Assembly (NCBI GenBank): GCA_964645045.1
Contig: CAZXYZ010000039.1
Coordinates: forward strand, 1 to 64,000
DNA from: Anammoximicrobium sp964645045
Lineage (GTDB): Bacteria; Planctomycetota; Planctomycetia; Pirellulales; Pirellulaceae
Direction: 5' to 3'
DNA: 64,000 nucleotides
Shown: positions 25,498 through 33,400 of the stretch, one piece after another
How positions within the stretch are numbered: the first letter of the stretch is position 1
How the letters are laid out: each line of letters opens with the position of its first letter
Made by a program: the position numbers and the translations under genes
The notes under the pieces: generated by a model
What the model saw: the letters and a program-made list of their open reading frames with translations, nothing else
Told to the model about the DNA's origin: nothing
Databases searched by the model: none

Positions 25498-28099
25498 GCG
25501 GAAAGTGCTTCGTCGAGCGGAATTCACTTCGCTTGTCGCGGAACGGATTGAAATCCGTTCTACGTTCGTGGTCGCCGTGTTGATACTCGTGGCATTGGAA
25601 GGCTGTTCGAGACCGAAACCGCCGGAACCGGAACCGGCCCCGGTCCCCGGAACATCGCCAAACGTGACGGACGCCAGCCCCGTGGCCGCGCCGGAACCGA
25701 CCCCGCCCGCGCCGGCCGAACCGCCGTTGACGCAGCGTCTGGCAGAGCAACTGCTGGCCCTCAAAGATCTTCAGCAGAAACGCCAGAACTTGCTCCTGGA
25801 TTTCAAAGTCGAACTCGCCCAATTGGCGGCCGACTTGAAAACGGGCATCCGCCGTCAAGGTTTGGAATTGGACCAGGCCCTGCAACAACTCAAACAACCG
25901 CCCCCGCAGGGACCGCTGGCTGAATTGGCGCTCAAGTACCGGCGCTGTGCGGCCTTGCAGGTCTCGATTCAGCGGCTGAAAGACATGATCGACAGCGATC
26001 AAGTCCGACTCGGCAAACTGGAATTCGCCGAAGCCAACCTCCGTCAACAGGAAAGGTTGGAGGGCGTCTCGATTCCGGCGGACCGCGAAAAGGCGGAAAA
26101 GCTGCTCGAGGAAGTGGAAGAACAAGATCAATTCAATCCGGAAGATATTTTGGAAAATCCGGCTCTGGCCAAAGAACTCGATGACGCGTTTCAAAACGTC
26201 CAGCAGAACCTCCAGCACCGCGTGAGTCTGTTGCCGGCCCGTACCGAAAAGTCGCTTGACGAACTGGCAAAACTGCCGGCGCTGGATTTTCCCGCACAGA
26301 GTCTGGCGGAGCGGACTCTGTTGGATGCTCTGCGCGAACACCTCGCCGCGGGCCAAACGGAAGCGGCACGGCTGCTGACGGCGGCGCAGCCTGAATCCGC
26401 TATTCTCGCCCTGCACGAGTGTCTGGGCAAGGTCCGTTTCGACTTGGAGAAATTCGGAGAGCCGCTCACGTGGAAAGCCGACTGCTTGCAGCAACTCGAC
26501 CAGACCCAATCGGCTTTGTCCGAGCAACTCGCCGGCCCGTACCTGACGGCGATCGAAAATGCAGTCCCCGAGGCCCGGAAGAAACAGGACTGGAGCCCCG
26601 TGCTCGATTTGCTGGAAGAAGTCCTGCGGCTTGCCCCCAAAGCCGCCAAGTTACCCGATTTGATTCGCGAGATTGACGTATTGCTCCAATGGCGGGAAAG
26701 TGCCGGCGACTTGGAAGCCGCGGTGGCCCGCAAGCGGTTCGAATTGCTGCGTCAGCAGGTGCTGCCGGGAACCGCATACAAACCGCCCCTCGTCACCCTG
26801 GCCAAACCATCGTCCAAACCTTCCCTGCCGGCCGTCACGCCAAACGCTGCGGCGCCACCTCCAACGCCGGTCTCGCGAGTCGCCCCCGGCGAGATCGATT
26901 TTGCCGCTTGGCAACGCGCCCACGAGGCGTTGCACGCAGCATCGCGGGGTTATCTTGGTTTGGAAGCGGAACTGAAGGCCATTCTGGTCGACTACCAAGC
27001 AACGGCTCCCAAGGCACAACAGAAGCAAGCGGAATTGAATCAGCAGCGGGAGGTCGTCGCCGCCGCTCTGGCGGACCAAGACCGCGCCGAGCAGGACGTC
27101 TTTGGCCAATACGCACGGCTGATCGCCAAACGCCAACAGGCCTACGAACACTTGACGAAAACCCTGGGCATGAAAACGACGGCCCAGGAACCATGGCGGG
27201 TCGAACGGCAGATCGCCGGGTTGCGGACGGAACAGCAGCCGTATGCGGCGGGCAACGAGCGGGCGGGAGGCCGCGGTCCCGCGATCGACCTTGTCGCCGT
27301 GGCCCGCCGCGCCGGTTTCACCGGGTTGAAACCCGGCGATCCTTTTGTCTTGGCGTACCAGGGGGTCGCCATCCCGTTGCGATGGTGCCCGCCCGGCAGC
27401 TTTCGCATGGGCAGCCCAACGAGTGAGTCCGGTCGCAGCGAGAATGAGGCCCAGGTCGAGGTGACTCATTCCGCCGGCTTCTGGATGGCGGAGACGGAAA
27501 CGACCCAGCAGCTTTGGCAAGCCGCGATGGGCGTCAGTCTCCGGCAACAGGCGTCCACGGCAGGCACCAGCAGTTCGCTGTACGGCGAAGGCCCCAATCA
27601 TCCGATGTACTACGTGAACTACGACGAGGCGACGGCTTTTTGCCGAAAGCTGAGCGATCACTTCACCGAAGCCGGAACTCTGCCCGATGGCTGGCAAATC
27701 ATGTTGCCCACGGAAGCTCAGTGGGAATACGCTTGCCGCGCCGGCGCGACGACCGCGTTCAACTTCGGAAGCGATGAAAGCCAACTGGAGCAGTACGCTT
27801 GGTTCGACAAGAACGCCGCAGGGGCGACGCACCCCGTGGCACAGAAAAAGCCCAATACGTGGGGACTGTGCGACATGCACGGCAATTTGTGGGAGTGGTG
27901 CCGCGACGGTTATCAGGATAGACTACCGGGCGGAGTGGATCCTGTTGTGGCGCAGGCGGCCTCGGCCCGGGTGTATCGCGGCGGCAGTTGGTGCTACGCG
28001 GCCGCGTACTGCCGGTCGGCGTACCGCTCCAGGGGCTCGCCGTCGTACCGGAGCAACTACCTGGGTTTCCGGCTGGCCGCAGTCCAGTCCCCACGCTGA
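25484..28099 (+). CDS. DGR target: putative lipoprotein with coiled coil and FGE/C-type-lectin-like variable domain
   Basis: An 871-residue protein predicted to sit at the cell surface. A hydrophobic segment ends in LEGC with Cys41, a possible lipoprotein site, followed by a Pro-rich stretch. Residues ~80-570 are helical with long coiled coils. Residues ~620-867 form a formylglycine-generating-enzyme-like domain (PPGSFRMG, LPTEAQWEYACRAG, NLWEWCRDGY, RVYRGGSW, LGFRLA), the C-type-lectin fold used by many DGR targets. The variable repeat covers the last 40 residues. The variable codons are 828, 837, 838, 842, 847, 849, 851, 855, 857, 858 and 859, now A, C, Y, Y, Y, S, G, Y, S, N and Y. Ligand binding, not FGE catalysis, is the likely role. 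AGGAG precedes ATG 25484. Confidence 0.9.
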   Translation: MTASKRKVLRRAEFTSLVAERIEIRSTFVVAVLILVALEGCSRPKPPEPEPAPVPGTSPNVTDASPVAAPEPTPPAPAEPPLTQRLAEQLLALKDLQQKRQNLLLDFKVELAQLAADLKTGIRRQGLELDQALQQLKQPPPQGPLAELALKYRRCAALQVSIQRLKDMIDSDQVRLGKLEFAEANLRQQERLEGVSIPADREKAEKLLEEVEEQDQFNPEDILENPALAKELDDAFQNVQQNLQHRVSLLPARTEKSLDELAKLPALDFPAQSLAERTLLDALREHLAAGQTEAARLLTAAQPESAILALHECLGKVRFDLEKFGEPLTWKADCLQQLDQTQSALSEQLAGPYLTAIENAVPEARKKQDWSPVLDLLEEVLRLAPKAAKLPDLIREIDVLLQWRESAGDLEAAVARKRFELLRQQVLPGTAYKPPLVTLAKPSSKPSLPAVTPNAAAPPPTPVSRVAPGEIDFAAWQRAHEALHAASRGYLGLEAELKAILVDYQATAPKAQQKQAELNQQREVVAAALADQDRAEQDVFGQYARLIAKRQQAYEHLTKTLGMKTTAQEPWRVERQIAGLRTEQQPYAAGNERAGGRGPAIDLVAVARRAGFTGLKPGDPFVLAYQGVAIPLRWCPPGSFRMGSPTSESGRSENEAQVEVTHSAGFWMAETETTQQLWQAAMGVSLRQQASTAGTSSSLYGEGPNHPMYYVNYDEATAFCRKLSDHFTEAGTLPDGWQIMLPTEAQWEYACRAGATTAFNFGSDESQLEQYAWFDKNAAGATHPVAQKKPNTWGLCDMHGNLWEWCRDGYQDRLPGGVDPVVAQAASARVYRGGSWCYAAAYCRSAYRSRGSPSYRSNYLGFRLAAVQSPR
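27958..28082 (+). repeat. DGR variable repeat (VR)
   Basis: This 125-bp segment aligns without gaps to 29767-29891 (offset 1,809). It differs at 14 positions, all of them A in the other copy (A to T, G or C); the 99 non-A positions are identical. It lies at the 3' end of the FGE-fold target gene, ending 17 bases before the stop codon. After 28082 the copies diverge at once. Confidence 0.95.
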
Positions 28100-28147
28100 G
28101 CCTGCCGGTGCAGCGGCAAGCAGCAAGCGGAGCCGGGAGCGTAGGCC

Positions 28148-28187
28148 GAAGGGGTTCATACGGAGCGCAGCGGAGTTGAACCCCTTC
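28148..28187 (+). other. Perfect hairpin downstream of the VR
   Basis: GAAGGGGTTCA at 28148-28158 pairs exactly with TGAACCCCTTC at 28177-28187 around an 18-base loop. It lies 66 bases after the VR. Hairpins or cruciforms just downstream of VR help homing in some DGRs; this could be such an element, or a transcription feature. No T-run follows. Confidence 0.5.
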
Positions 28188-28289
28188 GAGCCGGAGCGGA
28201 CGGCGGAGCGGGCGAAAGGCGGTGTACAGGCGCGCAGGCATTGACGATTAGTGTACAAAATAACATTTACTTGACCGGAGTTGAAAGCG

Positions 28290-28781
28290 ATGGCATTCCG
28301 CTTCTTCTGTATCCCGGCTGTGCGTAGCGAAGCGGCGGAGGCCGAATTGAACGCGTTCCTGCGAGCGCACCGTGTCGTCGAACTGAAACGCCGCTGGGTG
28401 GACCAAGGCAGCAACTCGTTCTGGTCGTTCGCCGTGGAGTACCTGGATGCGTCAGCCGGTTCAGCCGCGCCGTTTAAGCCAATGCCAGGCAAGGGCAAGA
28501 TCGATTACCGCGAAAAATTCCTGCCCGAGGACTTTGCCGTGTTTTCCAAACTGCGCGAGTTGCGGAAGCTGATCGCCCAAGACGAAACGGTTCCTGTTTA
28601 CACCATCTTTACGAACGACCAGCTGGCGCAAATGGTTGAAATGAGAACGCAGACCAAAGCCGCGTTGAAACAGATTGCCGGATTGGCCGAAGCGCGGATT
28701 GAGAAATACGGAGACCGCGTCTTGAAGTTATTGCAGCAGGAGTGGAAGGATTCCGATGCAAAGAGCGGGCCGGCTGTTTAG
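28290..28781 (+). CDS. DGR accessory protein with HRDC domain
   Basis: A 163-residue protein between target and reverse transcriptase. GGAG sits 9 bases before ATG 28290; a TTG at 28281 is not needed. Residues 1-55 are an N-terminal module (FRFFCIPAVRS, FWSFAVEYLD). Residues ~80-150 form an HRDC-like helical bundle (FSKLRELRKLIAQ, VYTIFTNDQLAQM, IEKYGDRVLKLL), a nucleic-acid-binding fold of RecQ and RNase D. HRDC proteins are known to accompany some DGRs that lack the usual Avd protein, and no Avd-like gene is seen here. It overlaps the reverse transcriptase gene by 26 bases. A role in binding template RNA or the transcriptase is inferred. Confidence 0.8.
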   Translation: MAFRFFCIPAVRSEAAEAELNAFLRAHRVVELKRRWVDQGSNSFWSFAVEYLDASAGSAAPFKPMPGKGKIDYREKFLPEDFAVFSKLRELRKLIAQDETVPVYTIFTNDQLAQMVEMRTQTKAALKQIAGLAEARIEKYGDRVLKLLQQEWKDSDAKSGPAV

Positions 28782-29925
28782 CCAAATCCTTGCGCACGAC
28801 AACCTGCGGTGGGCCTTTCACAAGGCGTCGCGTGGACGGCGGTGCAAGGAGGAAGCGAGGCTATTCGCGGCCCATCTCTCGCGGAACCTGGCCGCCATGA
28901 CACAAGGATTGCTAACCGGCACGATTCCCCTCGGCAACTATCACCAGTTCACGATTCACGACCCCAAGGAACGGCTGATTACGGCACCGAGTTTTCCTGA
29001 GCGGGTGCTGCACCACGCCGTGATGAACGTCTGTGAGCCCGTGTTGGAACAGTGGCTGATCACGGATACATACGCCTGCCGTGCCGGTCGCGGCCGGATC
29101 GCCGCCGTGGATCGGGCTCGGCATTTCGCGGCCGGGTATCCATTCTTCTTGAAACTCGACATTCGCAAGTACTTCCCCAGCATTTCGCACAGGATCCTGC
29201 TGGGGAAACTGACTTGCGTGTTCAAGGACCTCCCGCTGCTGCAACTGCTCGATCGGATCATCGCCAGTTACGAGGACAGCCCCGCCCGCGGTTTGCCGAT
29301 CGGCAGCTTGACGTCGCAACACTTTGCCAATTTCTATCTGGGTTGGTTCGATCGCTTTGTGAAAGAACACCTGCGTGTCCGCGGCTATGTCCGTTACATG
29401 GACGATTCGATGCTGTGGGGAACGTCGGCCAAATCGCTCCGGCGTCACCTGCAGACCATCGCGCATTTCCTGGGGGACGAATTGGAATTGGACCTCAAAT
29501 CCGAGCCGTACATCAACCGGACGTGCCACGGGGTGGATTTCTTGGGCTGCCGCGTTTTCGCGGATCACGTGACCTTGAATCGGCGGAGCCGGGTGCGGTT
29601 CCGGCGTAGGTTGCAGGCTCTGGAAGAGGCATTCGCACATGGGCGGATCGACGAGGATACCTTGCAGCGGCGGGCCACGGCTTTGGTGGCGTTCACGCGC
29701 GCACCGGGCGTGTCCAGTTGGCAATTCCGGCGGAGTGTGCTAGAAAGAATGCCGGTGAGCGGCCATGGCCTCGAACCGGGTGTATCGCGGCGGCAGTTGG
29801 AACAACGCGGCCGCGAACTGCCGGTCGGCGAACCGCAACAGGAACTCGCCGTCGAACCGGAACAACAACCTGGGTTTCCGGCTGGCCGCAGCTCAGCGTG
29901 GGCGGTGGATGCCGCTTGGGACTGA
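28756..29925 (+). CDS. DGR reverse transcriptase
   Basis: RNA-directed DNA polymerase of the DGR clade that copies the template repeat with errors at adenines. Catalytic motif A has Asp135 in FLKLDIRKYF; motif C is Tyr214-Met-Asp-Asp217. Motif 4 reads IGSLTSQ at residues 182-188, the hallmark of DGR enzymes, where most other reverse transcriptases have the QG type. GGAAGG lies 5 bases before ATG 28756. The frame continues about 54 codons past the last recognisable polymerase segment, through the template repeat and on to 29925. The C-terminal tail is therefore template-derived, rich in Gln, Glu, Arg and Pro, and may or may not be functional. Confidence 0.93.
   Translation: MQRAGRLFSQILAHDNLRWAFHKASRGRRCKEEARLFAAHLSRNLAAMTQGLLTGTIPLGNYHQFTIHDPKERLITAPSFPERVLHHAVMNVCEPVLEQWLITDTYACRAGRGRIAAVDRARHFAAGYPFFLKLDIRKYFPSISHRILLGKLTCVFKDLPLLQLLDRIIASYEDSPARGLPIGSLTSQHFANFYLGWFDRFVKEHLRVRGYVRYMDDSMLWGTSAKSLRRHLQTIAHFLGDELELDLKSEPYINRTCHGVDFLGCRVFADHVTLNRRSRVRFRRRLQALEEAFAHGRIDEDTLQRRATALVAFTRAPGVSSWQFRRSVLERMPVSGHGLEPGVSRRQLEQRGRELPVGEPQQELAVEPEQQPGFPAGRSSAWAVDAAWD
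29767..29891 (+). repeat. DGR template repeat (TR)
   Basis: The non-mutated master copy, 125 bp, with 26 adenines. Read in the target frame it holds eleven AAC codons at the positions that vary in the VR; AAC can be mutated to 15 amino acids but no stop, a DGR hallmark. It lies inside the 3' end of the reverse transcriptase frame but is read there in a different phase. In the target frame an ATG at 29765 immediately precedes it. Confidence 0.95.
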
Positions 29926-29984
29926 ACCGGCCGCTTTCCTGTCCCGCCGTCGCGTGTGACGAACGGGCAAAATCCAAACCCGAT

Positions 29985-30033
29985 GCCGCCCGGTGCTGGT
30001 AGCCGCATGCGAACGCTCCGGGCGGCGTTTTTC
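29985..30033 (+). terminator. Candidate rho-independent terminator after the TR
   Basis: GCCGCCCGG at 29985-29993 pairs perfectly with CCGGGCGGC at 30018-30026, followed by GTTTTTCTT. It would end the DGR transcript about 95 bases after the TR. The loop of 24 bases is longer than usual. It overlaps the decayed end of a MazF-like gene on the other strand. Confidence 0.6.
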
Positions 30034-30088
30034 TTGTCGGCCCCATGTCTGCCAGCCAGACTTCACCCTGTTTCGGATCCTTGACCAT
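30020..30088 (-). pseudogene. Truncated MazF/PemK-type toxin
   Basis: Only the first 20 or so codons match a MazF-like endoribonuclease: MVKDPKQGEVWLADMG, the conserved first strand with the GEVW motif. Beyond PTRK the frame runs on without similarity, into the terminator and DGR template region. The core toxin fold, about 90 further residues, is missing. It starts 26 bases inside the upstream antitoxin gene, the usual toxin-antitoxin overlap. Confidence 0.6.
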
Positions 30089-30254
30089 CGAGAATGCTCA
30101 GTACTTCCTGTTCCACCCCACGATCCGGTAACACGTCCTCCCACGACGCCTGTTCGCGCTCGCGGACGAGAAACCGCAGGAAATGCAGTACTTCCAACTG
30201 TACTGGTTCGGGCTGGTGTTGAATCTCGTCGATCAACAAGTCTTGCGTCTTCAT
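30063..30254 (-). CDS. Antitoxin, DUF2281-like
   Basis: A 63-residue acidic protein (LLIDEIQHQPEPVQLEVLHFLRFL, then a Trp and Pro-containing acidic tail) typical of small antitoxins paired with PIN or MazF toxins. Starts at ATG 30254; TATAAT occurs at 30267-30262 on the minus strand, 8 bases before the ATG, so the message could be nearly leaderless. Its partner is broken, so this is an orphan antitoxin here. Confidence 0.6.
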   Translation of the reverse strand: MKTQDLLIDEIQHQPEPVQLEVLHFLRFLVREREQASWEDVLPDRGVEQEVLSILDGQGSETG

Positions 30255-30466
30255 GACCGGGATTATACGGGCTCCCGGGCGTCGGCTGCAAGCTCGTCGA
30301 ACGGGAAATAGAGAAGCCTCTCCGGCCGATCCTTGGACTGGGATCGTGGTTGCGAATGGTGCCTGGCGACTCGGAAGGCGGCTGGAACCGTTGTTCATTC
30401 TCGCCGACAAGCGGCGAGGATTTTCGGCACCACTTCGCTGAGCACGAGTGCGCCGCCGCAACGATC

Positions 30467-33400
30467 CTACGGGGCACTTGCGGCCGTCACCGCCAGCAGC
30501 GCAGCGGTGCCGCGCGGGCTTGCCCCCTGGACCACGTCCAAGGATCGGATCTCGACGTCCGGACGCGGGTTGGTCCATTGCTTCGCGTACACGGCCGCAT
30601 GAAACTCGGTGCCTTCGTAGGAACGAGTCCAGGCTAACTGCGCGCCGGGCAAGGGCTGCGGCTGCTTCACGCGATAGTCGTCGATGTCCACCTCGGCGTA
30701 GATCGGCAGGACCGCCTCCTGGCCGTCGGCATAATGGACCACGTAGCGTACGATCTCGAGCTGCTCGCCCCCTTTCTTCTCCTTCTCGTTGCGCCGCTGG
30801 TGAATGCGGGCGGTGTGCAAGAAGAACAAAGCGTCGGCCTTGCGGTTGACGGGGATGCCTTTGATTTCCGCGGGCAACTGGCCGGGCACGTTCGGCCCGG
30901 CGAGCATGATACAGGTGGGCACCGGCGAAGTGGGAAAATCGTAGATGTTGTAGGTCACGCCGGCCAACTTCTGCTCGCCGGTGGGCAGGTCTTTGAGCGT
31001 GAATCGGGCAGCGCCGAACCAGCCGCGTTCGGTGCGGTACTGGTTGGCGTGTTTCGAGAGATCGATCGGCGTACAGGTCAGGCGCGCGCCGGCGATCACC
31101 GTCTTGCCGCCGCCAAATGGGGCTCCGAGGTTCCTCAAAATCGACGCCAGCACGCTCCGCTTTTTGAGCGCGTTGCCAGGGACCTCTTCGGTGTCCTTGA
31201 ACCACAAGTTGGCCAGCACGATCCCGCCCGACCCGCGCGGATACTCGACCAGGCCGCCGATGTTCAGCAGGGGCAGGACGCGCTCGCGGAAATCGGCCGG
31301 ACGTTTCGCATAGAACGCGACGTTGTCGCAGCCGATGATCGTCACGCCGTTCTGGCGTTTGGCCGGGATGTCGTCGAACTGGGCGTGCCGGATCGCGATT
31401 TGTTTTGCCGTGCGCGGCGGGTCGATGTCGAACGTCGCCGGCTCGCCGTCCGGCGGCACGGCGAAACTCAACTTGCCGGCCTCGTCGCCGTCAAAAAACA
31501 GTTCGACCTGGCGGGTGGGGTTGTACAAGACGTTGCCGTCCCAAGTCCACGCTACCAGTTCCTGCGGCTTGGGCAGCGTCAGCACGTAAGTGTTGTTCTC
31601 GGCCGGATGGTTCTGGATGTACTTCCAGCCGTCGGCGCTGACCATGCCGTTGACGAAGTTGTCCCAGACGCCGCTGTCCCACGTGCCGAACGGAGCCACT
31701 TCGTCGCTGTCGACGACAAACCGAAAAGTGTCCGACGCCACGTAGGTGCCTGACTGCCAGGGGAAGATCTTTTCGGACGAATACAGGGCCACGTCGCTGA
31801 GCGACACACCCGCCAGCAGCCAGCTGCGCGGCACCGCGATCGTCACCCGCTCGCGGTGGAAGGGCCGGATCAAATGGTCAAAGCCGACGATCCGGTTGAA
31901 GTCCGTCGAGCCTTCGGGTGTCAGATCGTGCAGCACCAGCCAGCCGCCGGCGGCATGGAACTGGCGCAATGCACCGGCGTTGGCGGCCAGCGCCTTCAGA
32001 TTGGCGGGTGTGGCGGAGACGACAGCGATCTTGCCTTTGGTGATCGCCTGCGACGGATCGCCTGCCGGCGTGTACTGCAGGTTAACCGAGTCCAGCACCT
32101 TGGCCAGCGCCGGCTCGACCGCTGCCGCCGTGGCGAGAAATTCGAGCTGGTAGCCGGCGCTGTGGTCCAGCGCGTTGAGCAACAGCGTTTGCGCGGCCGG
32201 ATGATCCCCCAGTCGCTCGCCCACGACCAATTGGCACAAGGTGAGCAAGCCGTCGTTGATCGGAATCGTCAGCAGAGCCGAGTTCAGCAATGACTCGTTG
32301 CACTGGACCAGCGACCGTGCGCCACGCTGCGGTTTGAGGTACGCGTTCTTGTAGACCACTTCGCCCGGCTCCCAGGTGAAGAAGTCCTTGTCTTGCAAGC
32401 CCTGCAGCAACGGGTGCGAGACGTCTTCGGCGAAGGCCGTGCGGCCGACGTTCAGCTGGAATTCGACCTCCGCCGGGCCCAGCCCCTGGTAACGCAAGGG
32501 ATGTTCCTGCTCCAGCAGCAGCACGCGGCCACCACCAGCCGCGTAGGCGGCAAAAGCCGTGGACGACGTGTCGGCCGGCTCGAGCACGTCCGGGCCGACC
32601 AGCCAGACTTTGCCGGGTACAGGCGGCGGATTCAGGTCGACTAGCGGCGTGAAGCCAATCCCGTGCGACCGCAGGAACGCGGTGGCATTGCCGCTCGGGT
32701 CGTAGACGAACAGGTCGGCGGCCTGCAGCCGGCCAAGCGCCGGCGGTTTCGGCTGGTCGCGTCCGGCTGGCAGCACCGAAACTTCCTTGACCGCGCGGAA
32801 CAACTCCTTGCCCTGCGCAGCCAGCGTCAGCGTCCACTGTCCGTCAAGCCGCCGCGCGGTGTTCGGGATGGGGAGTTCCACGTCGAATTTTTCGTTCTCG
32901 CCCGGCGGCACCGTGTGGACCGTCGCGCTGTCGGCCACGGGCCGGCCGTCAAGCACCAGTTTCCAGGTGAACGTCAAGGGATCCGCAAACCGTGTATTAT
33001 TGAAAATTCCCACGGTGCGTTTCGTCCGTTGGCCGGAAGCAAAGGAAAAATCCCATTGCCGGACCAGCACGGCCCGCGGCGCCCATTCGTTGTATTGCGA
33101 GCCGTCGGCGTCGGATGGCTGCTGGCAAAAATCGCAGGCCGCAATGCCGAACCAGCGGTAGCCTTGCGAGATCACCTGCATCGCCTTGCCCACGGCGGGC
33201 CGGTTGCCGGCTTTGCCCAAGAATACCTGCTCGCCGCCGAAGTAGGCGTAGGCCGGATTGATCCCGGCGGCAAACAGCTCCTCGCCGATGAACTTGGGCC
33301 TCTGCTGGTCCCACGTCCATTCGCGCTGATCGGCGTTGGATTCGTAAGCCAGTTGCGGGTAGTTCCAAAACGGCTTGGTGCTGTAGTGATCGCCATGAAC

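Noticed and set aside
25484..28099. Functional formylglycine-generating enzyme that matures the sulfatase
   Set aside because: The active-site region falls in the variable repeat, one candidate Cys (837) is at a mutable codon, and the protein is predicted to be exported. A ligand-binding role fits better.
29765..29959. Small gene starting at the TR in the target phase
   Set aside because: It reads like the VR because it is the template; the ATG has no ribosome site, and the product would be an FGE-domain tail only.
30255..31205. Long minus-strand frame leading into the antitoxin gene
   Set aside because: The upstream part is a shadow of the GH2-like gene; the antitoxin starts at 30254.
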